Shown here in pieces: positions 1 to 6,109 of a stretch of 25,139 bases of DNA. The stretch is from IMG/VR virus record IMGVR_UViG_3300010412_000073, positions 1 to 25,139 of that record. One strand, given 5' to 3'. Position numbers and translations under genes: made by a program. A model generated the notes under the pieces. The model ran no database searches, had not been told where the DNA came from, and saw only the letters and a program-made list of their open reading frames with translations. The DNA comes from a virus. Position 1 is the first letter of the stretch. Every line of letters begins with the position of its first letter.

Positions 1-5
1 CAAGG

Positions 6-320
6 TCAGTTGACTTGCCTAACGCGTGCGTTATCTTCATACTCTGCCTCCCTTTGTTGTTCATACAGGTCATCCCAATCAGGCTCCTGCATGAACGGTT
101 GGATTAACTGCTCTGCCACATCAGCTGCGTTGGATGTATCCCAATGTCTCCACAACCCATTCTTGTACACCTGTGTGTAGAACTCAGGGCCTTCATCCTC
201 ATACAAATGCAGCCACATACGGAACTTCAGTTTGTTAATGACACCCTCCCATAACAGGATGTCATCCTCAACCAACCCGTATCCCTCTTCACATTGAACA
301 TGCGTATCGAAGCTGCTCAT
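6..320 (-). CDS. hypothetical acidic protein, 104 aa
   Basis: I do not recognise this protein. It is acidic, rich in Asp, Glu and Trp, and has no signal peptide or membrane segment. Its start at 320 sits in an ATGA overlap with the stop of the gene at 317-535, and AAGGAGG lies a few bases upstream, so the start is well supported. It is the most downstream visible member of the minus-strand block of small genes. Translational coupling to its neighbour is likely. Small phage proteins of this type are often host-takeover or accessory factors, but nothing in the sequence shows that here. Confidence 0.75.
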   Translation of the reverse strand: MSSFDTHVQCEEGYGLVEDDILLWEGVINKLKFRMWLHLYEDEGPEFYTQVYKNGLWRHWDTSNAADVAEQLIQPFMQEPDWDDLYEQQREAEYEDNARVRQVN

Positions 321-535
321 TTGCTGCCTCCTTGGTTATAGTAGTGGTCTTTCATATCGAGTACCTGTTGCGGTGTATCTTCAATAACTTCACCAACTTC
401 ACCATCAACATCGGGCAGGTCATAACATGGATGGCATACGTCTTCACATCCAACGATGTTGTAACTCTCTCCCTTCCCAACGTTGATGTGCTTGCCGCAC
501 CTGTCACATGCCATAATCCAGGTCACGATGCTCAT
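317..535 (-). CDS. small zinc-binding-type protein, 72 aa
   Basis: The protein has Cys10-x2-Cys13 (CDRCG) followed by Cys30, Cys34 and Cys37 (CEDVCHPCYD), a spacing that fits a small zinc ribbon or knuckle. An acidic tail follows. The function is unknown; zinc binding is inferred from cysteine spacing only. The start overlaps the previous stop (ATGA), with AAGGG upstream. An internal Met at residue 8 is an alternative start that keeps all the cysteines. It is flanked on both sides by overlapping genes of the same minus-strand operon. Confidence 0.75.
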   Translation of the reverse strand: MSIVTWIMACDRCGKHINVGKGESYNIVGCEDVCHPCYDLPDVDGEVGEVIEDTPQQVLDMKDHYYNQGGSK

Positions 536-771
536 GACAGTTTCCCTTGCGCTTTCAGTTCCTCTACCTTGGATAACAAATCAATCAGCGTTGACACATC
601 AATCAATTCAATGCTGATTCCCTTCTTGGTTGGAGCCAAACTACTGCCGGTGTTGAACCACTTACGGATGTCAACGTATGCCTTGCCCTTAAACCTCTTC
701 ACGTTGACAATGGTGTTGCCGTTGAACTCACCAATCTGTACCGTCTGTCCTTCTTCAACGTTGATTTCCAT
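532..771 (-). CDS. hypothetical protein, 79 aa
   Basis: This is an unrecognised small soluble protein. Its first half is beta-like (VQIGEFNGNTIVNVKRFKGK) and its C-terminus is predicted helical (a leucine-rich segment followed by KVEELKAQGK). The ATG at 771 is preceded by AAGGAGG with good spacing. It is the first gene after the terminator at 798-834 on the same strand, so it needs read-through or a promoter I could not identify. Its stop overlaps the start of the zinc-binding-type gene. Confidence 0.75.
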   Translation of the reverse strand: MEINVEEGQTVQIGEFNGNTIVNVKRFKGKAYVDIRKWFNTGSSLAPTKKGISIELIDVSTLIDLLSKVEELKAQGKLS

Positions 772-797
772 ACAATCCTCCTTGTTTTAGTGAGCAT

Positions 798-834
798 AAA
801 AAAAGCGGGGTGGCGAGCCGTAGCCCACCACCCC
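798..834 (-). terminator. rho-independent terminator (minus strand)
   Basis: The arms GGGGTGG (807-813) and CCACCCC (828-834) form a GC-rich stem. On the minus strand this is followed by GC and then a run of seven T (798-804 on the plus strand as A). It lies just after the stop of the 18-codon ORF and before the gene at 532-771. It would end or attenuate transcription of the upstream minus-strand genes. Confidence 0.8.
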
Positions 835-840
835 ATCTCT

Positions 841-897
841 TCAACCCTGCGTATATTCCATCTCATACGCATCAAAGTCTAATGCGTCCTCATCCAT
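841..897 (-). CDS. possible 18-residue leader or micropeptide gene
   Basis: A tiny ORF encodes an 18-residue acidic peptide (MDEDALDFDAYEMEYTQG). Its ATG at 897 overlaps the TGA of the preceding 43-residue gene, and AAGGAGGG lies directly upstream. It ends just before the terminator stem at 807-834. The ribosome-binding site and coupling argue for translation, but at this length coding status is uncertain. It could instead be a fortuitous ORF in the operon tail. Confidence 0.35.
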   Translation of the reverse strand: MDEDALDFDAYEMEYTQG

Positions 898-1028
898 CAA
901 CCCTCCTTTCTGGTCTGTTTGTGATGACTGCCCTGGTCGTGGTTTTTCCCGTGCCTCTTGTACCCACACTCACACCACTTCTTGCTTGTACGTTTCAATG
1001 GCTGCGTGGGTTCGGCTTTCTTTTTCAT
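897..1028 (-). CDS. 43-residue basic Cys/His protein
   Basis: The start at 1028 has a very strong AAGGAGGAT ribosome-binding site overlapping the stop of the gene at 1038-1265. The 43-residue product is very basic and has Cys19-x-Cys21 followed by His26, His30, His35 and His36, so it could bind a metal or nucleic acid. The function is unknown. Length and composition suit a small phage regulator or host-interaction peptide, which is inference only. Confidence 0.6.
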   Translation of the reverse strand: MKKKAEPTQPLKRTSKKWCECGYKRHGKNHDQGSHHKQTRKEG

Positions 1029-1037
1029 ACATCCTCC

Positions 1038-1265
1038 TTAAAACTTGAATTCAAACTGATGGTTTGCCAGACTGTCCTTGTATAACTTGAACAGCATGTC
1101 CGATATGAACTGAACCGGCTGTCCCAGTCTGATTGCGTTGTTGATTGTTGACCCGTAGTTGCCCACGACCTCGTTGATTTCCTCCTGTTCCAGCTTGTAA
1201 TGATTCCCAAGCCTGTTGATTACCATCAAACGTTTCATGTCGAACAGTTCGTAATCAGGAATCAT
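1038..1265 (-). CDS. hypothetical protein, 75 aa
   Basis: This is an unrecognised small protein, likely helical, with no signal or membrane segment. Its start at 1265 forms an ATGA overlap with the stop of the gene at 1262-1534, and AAGGAGG lies four bases upstream. The operon context and codon use match its neighbours. A shorter ORF in another frame over the same stretch has no ribosome-binding site and was not annotated. Confidence 0.75.
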   Translation of the reverse strand: MIPDYELFDMKRLMVINRLGNHYKLEQEEINEVVGNYGSTINNAIRLGQPVQFISDMLFKLYKDSLANHQFEFKF

Positions 1266-1534
1266 GCGACCTCCTTGTCCTCGTGTTTAGCAACCCACGT
1301 TTCCAAGTCCATCATCAGCGGCCTGATGCCTGTCTTTGCAATAATCTCCCAGGCACGACCCAACAACCTGTTCTCCTCCCACACAGCCTTGATACCCCAA
1401 CGATAATCCAACGAATCCTTGTAGTGTTCGTTGATTATCCTCTGGTCATGTGTGTCGAACCTGTCCTTGAGACTATCACTCGACAACAACACACTCCCAA
1501 ACTCTCCACCCCAAACAAACCTATCATCCGTCAT
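1262..1534 (-). CDS. hypothetical protein, 90 aa
   Basis: This is an unrecognised soluble protein with many charged residues and tryptophans. Residues 45-75 (IKAVWEENRLLGRAWEII) look like an amphipathic helix. The start at 1534 is preceded by TTGGAGGT at good spacing. It is the first gene after the terminator at 1587-1616 and is coupled to the 75-residue gene by an ATGA overlap. No function can be given. Confidence 0.75.
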   Translation of the reverse strand: MTDDRFVWGGEFGSVLLSSDSLKDRFDTHDQRIINEHYKDSLDYRWGIKAVWEENRLLGRAWEIIAKTGIRPLMMDLETWVAKHEDKEVA

Positions 1535-1586
1535 ACAAGTACCTCCAAGGTCAGCATACAGTTTCGGTTGCCCTTATTCTCAAAAC

Positions 1587-1616
1587 ACAAAAAAAGGGGG
1601 AGATTGCTCTCCCCCT
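1587..1616 (-). terminator. rho-independent terminator (minus strand)
   Basis: A perfect 8-bp stem joins GGGGGAGA (1596-1603) and TCTCCCCC (1608-1615) with a 4-base loop. On the minus strand a run of seven T follows at 1589-1595. It lies just after the gene ending at 1622 and would end the most promoter-proximal minus-strand transcript. Confidence 0.85.
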
Positions 1617-1621
1617 CTCTG

Positions 1622-1891
1622 TTACTTGCCAACCGGAACCACCTTCACGCCGGCCTGAATCAGCTGCTTGAAGACATCTTTGTTGTCTTCACCAAGCCAT
1701 ACCATTCCGGCCTGCTCCTTCTTGCAACCCAGGAGCCTGCGGTTCATCGTGAGGCCCATCCACTCCGCACCCTCCTTACCTTTCCCGGTAAGAATGGTTA
1801 ACACCGAAGTGGCATCCTCAAACTTCTCAGGCTCCACGGTCTTCTGACTTGCAATCCTGTCCACGACACTCGCATAGTTAATCTTCTTCAT
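1622..1891 (-). CDS. hypothetical protein, 89 aa
   Basis: This unrecognised, probably mixed alpha/beta protein is the first gene of the minus-strand block. It has a basic start (MKKINYASVVDRI), a central segment with Met, Trp and one Cys (GLTMNRRLLGCKKEQAGM), and a C-terminal stretch LIQAGVKVVPVGK. I chose ATG at 1891 because GGAGGT is about six bases upstream. A GTG three bases earlier is possible but sits too close to that site. The gene is flanked downstream by a strong terminator and upstream by the structured control region, so it may form its own transcript. No function can be assigned. Confidence 0.75.
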   Translation of the reverse strand: MKKINYASVVDRIASQKTVEPEKFEDATSVLTILTGKGKEGAEWMGLTMNRRLLGCKKEQAGMVWLGEDNKDVFKQLIQAGVKVVPVGK

Positions 1892-1917
1892 CACATACCT
1901 CCATTATTTTTTTTTAG

Positions 1918-1951
1918 CGCCGACGCGCTTCGCTGTTTAAGCGCGTCGGCG
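1918..1951. repeat. perfect 13-bp inverted repeat (hairpin)
   Basis: CGCCGACGCGCTT (1918-1930) and AAGCGCGTCGGCG (1939-1951) are exact reverse complements around an 8-base loop. T-rich sequence lies on the left and A-rich sequence on the right, so neither strand has a T-run after the stem. This is the wrong arrangement for a rho-independent terminator. A protein-binding cruciform, an RNA structure in the 5' leader of the 89-residue gene, or a replication or packaging site are all possible. Confidence 0.75.
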
Positions 1952-1983
1952 TGAAAAATACTCTACCCCCACCCCCTGGGTTT

Positions 1984-2000
1984 GACCCCCACCGGGGGTC
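1984..2000. repeat. 7-bp inverted repeat in a C-rich tract
   Basis: GACCCCC (1984-1990) and GGGGGTC (1994-2000) flank the 3-base loop ACC. Two further C5 runs lie just to the left (1966-1970 and 1972-1976). No T-run follows on either strand. The function is unknown. Confidence 0.6.
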
Positions 2001-2062
2001 TCTATGTGACCACCCGATCTATATGGCTTCACCCAAAATAGTTTTTAAATGCTATAAATTGC

Positions 2063-2091
2063 TTGACTTTTAGTCATTTTTGTGTTATATG
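2063..2091 (+). promoter_or_regulatory. sigma70-type late promoter candidate
   Basis: TTGACT (2063-2068) and TATATG (2086-2091) are separated by 17 bases, with TG in the extended -10 position (2083-2084). The dyad TGACT-TTT-AGTCA (2064-2076) overlaps the -35 and could be an operator. Transcription would start near 2098, just before the terminator-like hairpin. This is the only good promoter I see ahead of the structural genes. Confidence 0.55.
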
Positions 2092-2110
2092 GCTTTGTAG
2101 AGAACAAATG

Positions 2111-2141
2111 GGCGTATCCAGGCATTGGGTACGCCTTTTTT
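2111..2141 (+). terminator. promoter-proximal terminator or attenuator
   Basis: GGCGTATCC (2111-2119) pairs with GGGTACGCC (2127-2135), nine pairs including one G-T, around a 7-base loop. Six T follow (2136-2141). It lies about 20 bases after the promoter and 16 bases before the small-terminase start. Unmodified transcription would yield an RNA of about 40 nt. It therefore looks like an antitermination or attenuation control point. Confidence 0.7.
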
Positions 2142-2156
2142 GTTGTTGGGAGGTCT

Positions 2157-2711
2157 ATGAGTAAATCCGCAGGTATGGCCGAGAAGCACTACAAGGCCAT
2201 CAAGATGCTCGTGGAGGCGGAGTCAAGCACGGAGCAAATCGCTAAGTCCTGCGGTATCTCAACGGATTACCTCTACGATCTGATCGAAGGCTCTCCCAAA
2301 GCAGCACCTTTGTCCTACCTTTTCAAATCAGAACTACAAAAACAGCTATCGCAATCACACAAAGACCTCCATAAACTAACAAAAGAGTGCAAAAAGATAG
2401 CAATCGAACTCTTGAAGGATCGTGTGATTGAGATCAAGAAGTTGAAGAAGAGGCCAACGAAGGAGCTTGTTAGTATCGTCAACGCGTTGAATAAGGCCAC
2501 ACCCAACGTTGAGATAGGCCAGTTTAACCAGTTTAACCAGATGACACCACAGGAGTTAAGTGTTGAATACCGTAGACTCATATCCCTGGGAACAGGAAAA
2601 GTTGTCGGAAGAGCAATTCCTGACTCTCCCAAGGGAACTCCAAGAACGCTATCTGACGCTCTTAGCGCAAGGCATCGCCTTATCGAAGAGTCAGAGGATT
2701 CGGACGTATAA
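2157..2711 (+). CDS. terminase small subunit (putative)
   Basis: A 184-residue protein sits directly before the large terminase. Residues about 20-45 (TEQIAKSCGISTDYLYDLIEG) form a helix-turn-helix typical of DNA-recognition domains in small terminases. A basic helical middle (about residues 65-105) fits oligomerisation, and residues near 125-133 contain a FNQFNQ repeat. In the cell it would recognise the packaging site on phage DNA and recruit the large subunit. I chose ATG at 2157 because GGGAGGT precedes it; an upstream GTG at 2082 would put the promoter and terminator inside the coding region. The last 152 bases overlap the large terminase in another frame. Assignment rests on position and the helix-turn-helix, not on a recognised family signature. 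Confidence 0.75.
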   Translation: MSKSAGMAEKHYKAIKMLVEAESSTEQIAKSCGISTDYLYDLIEGSPKAAPLSYLFKSELQKQLSQSHKDLHKLTKECKKIAIELLKDRVIEIKKLKKRPTKELVSIVNALNKATPNVEIGQFNQFNQMTPQELSVEYRRLISLGTGKVVGRAIPDSPKGTPRTLSDALSARHRLIEESEDSDV

Positions 2712-4074
2712 GCCTCACGACAAGCAGGAGATGTTCCACTTGTCCCAGGCGAAGACTCGTGCGATATTCGGCGGCAACCGAACCGGCAAGACCACAGCCG
2801 GAGGCATGGAGTTTCTCTTCCACATCACAGGGGTGTACCCAGACTGGTATCCTACGGAAAAAAGGCTCCATGGTAAGGTGATAGGCCGTATTTGCGCCAC
2901 AGACCTCCAGAAGGGCGTGGGAGAGGTAATTATACCGTTTCTGGAGGAGTGGCTGGACGCAAGCATAGTTCTTCGCAAGTGGCGAAATCCCATCGGAATA
3001 CCTACCAAATGGACATTAAAGAACGGAAATCAGTTTGACATCTTGACTTACGAGATGTCAACCGAACAGTATGAGGGGTGGAGGGGCCATATTGCATGGT
3101 TTGATGAGCCTCCGCCGAGAGATAAATACATCGCAACCCTTCGTGGGTTGGTTGACTTCCAGGGACGAGATTGGCTCACCCTTACCCCTCTTACTCAACC
3201 ATGGATATACGACGACATCTACACCAACGCTGATCCTGAAGTTTTCGTTGTAACGTGTGATATCCGTCACAACCCCTACCTGACAGAAGAAGCAATCAAG
3301 AACTTTGAGAAGATATTGACCGAGGACGAGCGTGAAGCACGTCTTCATGGCCGGTTCATGCACCTTTCCGGTCTCGTATACAAAGAGTTCGACCCAATGA
3401 TCCACATCTGTGAACCTCCCAGGGTCAAAGACTACTGGACGAAGTACATGGCCATTGACCCTCATGAGCGTACTCCTACGGCAGTTTTGTGGATGGCTGT
3501 TGATCCAAAGGGTTTCATGTGGATTTATGATGAATTATGGCTGAAAGATATGGACATTGAGCAAATTGCTCATGCGATCCTGGCTCAGGAGGGCAAGATG
3601 ACTCCTCAGATCAGGCTGATTGACCCGCACAACGACAAGGACAACGTTGCGGCGGGTGGATTCAACATCCGAAAAGAACTGATGCGCCACGGTGTGTACA
3701 CAGAGCGGGCAAATTCTGATCCATTCCTTGGTAAAGCCCGCATACGGCAGGCGTTAAAGCCTCTGTATTCTCCCACGACTAACCAAGCTACTCCCAATCT
3801 CAGGATTTCCCGCTTGTGTACACAGACCATTTATGAGTTTCAGCATTATGTTTATGACGAATACCGAAGAAACAAGGATGAGTACGATCTGAAGGAAGTT
3901 GCCAAGAAGAAGAACGACCATTTCATGGATTGTTTGAAATATATCTTCAACTACGACCCCAGATACATCGAACCTGAGTCAGAAGAGGCCGATGTTCCCC
4001 AGTATAAGGGGGAATACACGAAATACCCGGCAAAGCCGGTAAGTTCTGGGTCATACAGGAGCTTGGTGGAATAA
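2560..4074 (+). CDS. terL: terminase large subunit (ATPase/nuclease)
   Basis: This 504-residue packaging motor drives DNA into the prohead and cuts it. Walker A is GGNRTGKT (71-78), Walker B is IAWFDEP (178-184, with catalytic Glu183), and the coupling motif is LTLTPL (206-211). The C-terminal RNase H-like nuclease shows MAIDPHE (298-303), IDPHNDK (354-360) and a late DHFMDCLKY acidic motif. The chosen start is GTG at 2560, with AGGAG four bases upstream. It lies inside the small-terminase gene, giving a 152-base overlap. The N-terminal PRELQERYLTLL looks genuinely coding, but a TTG start within the next 60 bases cannot be excluded. Confidence 0.93.
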   Translation: MLNTVDSYPWEQEKLSEEQFLTLPRELQERYLTLLAQGIALSKSQRIRTYKPHDKQEMFHLSQAKTRAIFGGNRTGKTTAGGMEFLFHITGVYPDWYPTEKRLHGKVIGRICATDLQKGVGEVIIPFLEEWLDASIVLRKWRNPIGIPTKWTLKNGNQFDILTYEMSTEQYEGWRGHIAWFDEPPPRDKYIATLRGLVDFQGRDWLTLTPLTQPWIYDDIYTNADPEVFVVTCDIRHNPYLTEEAIKNFEKILTEDEREARLHGRFMHLSGLVYKEFDPMIHICEPPRVKDYWTKYMAIDPHERTPTAVLWMAVDPKGFMWIYDELWLKDMDIEQIAHAILAQEGKMTPQIRLIDPHNDKDNVAAGGFNIRKELMRHGVYTERANSDPFLGKARIRQALKPLYSPTTNQATPNLRISRLCTQTIYEFQHYVYDEYRRNKDEYDLKEVAKKKNDHFMDCLKYIFNYDPRYIEPESEEADVPQYKGEYTKYPAKPVSSGSYRSLVE

Positions 4075-4075
4075 T

Positions 4076-5032
4076 ATGGCTATGAACCGTCCATTTACTC
4101 AAGCTGTCAGAAGCAAAACCGGCCCTGCTGCCAAAGCCTACGGAAAAGCCCTGTGGGAAGGCGCTCAACTCCCGGCAAAGTACGCTCAGGCTGTCTATAA
4201 GCCGGTTATTCCTGCTTTAAGCAAGTACGGGGACATCTCGGCTGCATTTGCCCAACCTCTGGTTGATATGCCAGGGTTCCTCCGCCAGCGCTTCGGAGCG
4301 TCGGTTGGTGATGTACTGGCGGAAGGATATCACCCGGCAGGAGCTTTTCTCCCAGAGGCCATGCAGGAGAGCCTAGCGCGATTTTCTGGCGATGTTACGG
4401 ATGTGATGACTAGCCCTGTTTCATGGCTTGGAGGGATTGGAGCGAAAAGACTGGCAGGAGCCAGTATGGGGCTGGGTACGAGACTTATTCCCCCGACAGG
4501 CAAGGTTGTTGGAGGCAGGGCTGTTATGAGAAGTGGAGCCGTGGTTCCATGGCTGTCTAGGATGCTTGGTACGGAGATGGCGTTCCCTATCAGACTGCCC
4601 GAATCTGTAGCTGTATTGGGGCCTTTGGCGTCCCAGGCTGCCAATGCTCTGTATGGATCGCCAAAAGCAAAAGCAAAGGCGAAGAAAAGTGAACCTGGTG
4701 AACCTGGTGAACCTATCCAGGCAGAGACAGAAGAAGAGAAGGCGCAGAGCCAGGTCAAGTCGGATGATGAGATCGCTGCCATGATTGCGGCCAATTCCAT
4801 GTCGATTGAGCAGTTCAGGGAACAGCTTAAGTCCATGGAGGAGGTCAGAGGCAACCAGAGAAAGAAACCCTTTAGGATTAAAATAAAGCCGTTTGAAGGT
4901 GGTGGAAAAACCATAGGTGGAAGAGGCGGCGGGGTTGTTAATTTCCCACGCCAGACCGGACGGTTCCAGGCACCGCAGGCAATCGCAGCCCCTTATTTAA
5001 GCGAACTGAGAGCAAGCAGAGCAGTCCAATGA
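4076..5032 (+). CDS. Ala/Gly-rich hypothetical virion protein, 318 aa
   Basis: I do not recognise the family. The first 180 residues are rich in Ala, Gly and Pro with hydrophobic stretches but no clear signal peptide. Residues 196-204 are a Lys/Ala run (KAKAKAKK), followed by EPGEPGEP (206-213), an acidic linker, a helical segment near 230-258, and a Gly-rich basic end (275-295). It starts two bases after the large terminase, with GGTGG upstream, and its stop overlaps the lysozyme start. Its place between terminase and portal suggests a virion or assembly protein, possibly one ejected with DNA or an internal head protein. This is inference from location and composition. Confidence 0.7.
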   Translation: MAMNRPFTQAVRSKTGPAAKAYGKALWEGAQLPAKYAQAVYKPVIPALSKYGDISAAFAQPLVDMPGFLRQRFGASVGDVLAEGYHPAGAFLPEAMQESLARFSGDVTDVMTSPVSWLGGIGAKRLAGASMGLGTRLIPPTGKVVGGRAVMRSGAVVPWLSRMLGTEMAFPIRLPESVAVLGPLASQAANALYGSPKAKAKAKKSEPGEPGEPIQAETEEEKAQSQVKSDDEIAAMIAANSMSIEQFREQLKSMEEVRGNQRKKPFRIKIKPFEGGGKTIGGRGGGVVNFPRQTGRFQAPQAIAAPYLSELRASRAVQ

Positions 5033-5883
5033 TGATCAGACCACCGGATAGAGAGACCGGGATTTCAAACATGCAGAAGCCGCAGACTGTCCAACGTCAG
5101 GCCCAAACGTTGAGTAGTCAGAACCTGGCTCTTAGTCCTAACGTTAGACGTGGCAAAGAGATGACGCAACGTCTTGAGGGCGGTTTTAGTTCAACGCCGT
5201 ATATGGATTCGTTGGGTAATCCAACGATTGGGTTTGGTTTTAACATGAACGCGCATCCGAACCTGCCAAAGCAAATCACTTATGCTGCTGCCCAGGATTA
5301 TTTCGACAAGCAGTATCAGATTGCCCAGGGGATTGCCCAGGACTTCGCAGGGGAAGATTATGACCAGCTCAATGCAGACAGACAGCTGATCTTGAACGAT
5401 ATGGCCTACAACATGGGCAACAAATTAAAGACCTTTCAGAACATGAAAGAGGCCATTAAAGCCCGTGACTGGAACAGGGCAGCTGCCGAGATGGAGAATT
5501 CCAAGTGGTACCATCAAACCAAGAGCAGAGCCAAGGAACTTGTCCAGCTGTGGAAGAATGCCTTTGATCCAGAAGCGGATGGTTATGATTACATGCTTGC
5601 CAGGAATGCCAAGCTTGGGCCTGACAGGACTGGGCATTGGCCGAGTCTTGATCCAAGGACAGGCATGGTTCTTAAGGGGCGTAATCATCCGACTTGGGAT
5701 TTGATGCTTCAAGAAGAGGAACGTCTTGGGAACGAGATTGTTTTCAAGAACGGAAGATACTTCTCACAACCTATTGATTTTGTTGTAGATACTGATGAAA
5801 ACGGAAACGTAAAAACGTTTGATGGTATCAAGCTTGGCAAGTATGTTGAAAACCAAAACAACGGAGACGGCTGGTATGGATAA
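5029..5883 (+). CDS. phage lysozyme (GH24 muramidase) with C-terminal extension
   Basis: Residues about 43-175 match the T4-type lysozyme fold. The RLEGGF, YMDSLGNPTIGFGF pattern supplies Glu50, Asp60 and Thr66 in the catalytic order, with Asp-to-Thr spacing identical to T4 lysozyme. Later LNDMAYNMG and DWNRAAAEMENSKW fit the family's C-lobe. It would cleave the MurNAc-GlcNAc bond of peptidoglycan. There is no signal peptide. Residues 183-250 form an extra segment (GPDRTGHWPSLDPRTG, then NGRYFSQP) beyond a minimal endolysin. Location between terminase and portal, far from the holin and spanin candidates, allows either a virion-associated entry lysozyme or the endolysin. The start has only a weak ribosome-binding site and overlaps the previous stop; coupling is likely. 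Confidence 0.88.
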   Translation: MMIRPPDRETGISNMQKPQTVQRQAQTLSSQNLALSPNVRRGKEMTQRLEGGFSSTPYMDSLGNPTIGFGFNMNAHPNLPKQITYAAAQDYFDKQYQIAQGIAQDFAGEDYDQLNADRQLILNDMAYNMGNKLKTFQNMKEAIKARDWNRAAAEMENSKWYHQTKSRAKELVQLWKNAFDPEADGYDYMLARNAKLGPDRTGHWPSLDPRTGMVLKGRNHPTWDLMLQEEERLGNEIVFKNGRYFSQPIDFVVDTDENGNVKTFDGIKLGKYVENQNNGDGWYG

Positions 5884-6109
5884 TTATCTTGATCCTGTTT
5901 CAGCAAAGCAGATGTATGCAGACCTCTTGAGCAAGGGATACGACAAGAAGGCAGCCGCAAAAGAAGTTCAAACAAAAACCGGTTTAAGTGCCGTTACTTG
6001 GAAACCGATGAAATCAAAGGGGAGGGTTGATCAGTACAGCCAAGGCATAACAATGCCGACTCCAACTGCCTCAAATACTGATGGTTTTGGTTTCTTAAGG
6101 AATGTATAG
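5876..6109 (+). CDS. hypothetical protein, 77 aa
   Basis: The ATG at 5876 lies inside the end of the lysozyme gene, with GGAG about ten bases upstream, so translation is probably coupled. The product is polar and mostly helical at first (MYADLLSKGYDKKAAAKEV), with a Gly/Thr/Pro-rich end. The frame is open further upstream but without a supported start. I do not recognise it. A role as a small virion or assembly partner of the lysozyme is only a guess from adjacency. Confidence 0.65.
   Translation: MDNYLDPVSAKQMYADLLSKGYDKKAAAKEVQTKTGLSAVTWKPMKSKGRVDQYSQGITMPTPTASNTDGFGFLRNV

Larger units (their letters stand above)
1892..2156. promoter_or_regulatory. divergent control region
   Basis: This 265-base stretch separates the minus-strand small genes from the plus-strand late genes. 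It holds, left to right, a 13-bp hairpin (1918-1951), C-rich runs and a second hairpin (1966-2000), an AT-rich stretch, an extended -10 promoter, and a terminator-like hairpin. A 10-base direct repeat TATATGGCTT occurs at 2020-2029 and 2086-2095. I could not identify a convincing leftward promoter. No gene is supported here: the reading frame that runs in from 2082 has a better start at 2157. Confidence 0.65.

Noticed and set aside
332-790. 152-codon plus-strand ORF
   Set aside because: It lies opposite two well-supported minus-strand genes with ribosome-binding sites and ATGA overlaps; its composition is unlike phage proteins here.
810-1085. 91-codon plus-strand ORF
   Set aside because: It runs antisense to the terminator and two small minus-strand ORFs that have strong ribosome-binding sites; it has none itself.
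1535-1586. Minus-strand promoter upstream of the 90-residue gene
   Set aside because: The best -35/-10 pair (TTGAGA and TATGCT) has about 19 bases between boxes and poor matches.
1283-1801. 172-codon plus-strand ORF
   Set aside because: Low-complexity shadow across two minus-strand genes and a terminator, without a ribosome-binding site.
1-1900. Defence or anti-defence island in the small-gene block
   Set aside because: No nuclease, toxin, methyltransferase or other effector motif is visible; small size alone is not evidence.
1912-1956. Rho-independent terminator at the 13-bp hairpin
   Set aside because: On both strands the T-run precedes instead of follows the stem.
2082-2156. N-terminal extension of the small terminase from GTG 2082
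   Set aside because: It would read through the -10 region and the terminator hairpin; ATG 2157 has GGGAGGT at good spacing.
4330-4914. 194-codon minus-strand ORF with hydrophobic stretches
   Set aside because: Antisense to the Ala/Gly-rich gene; hydrophobicity reflects reverse-complemented Ala, Lys and Glu codons.
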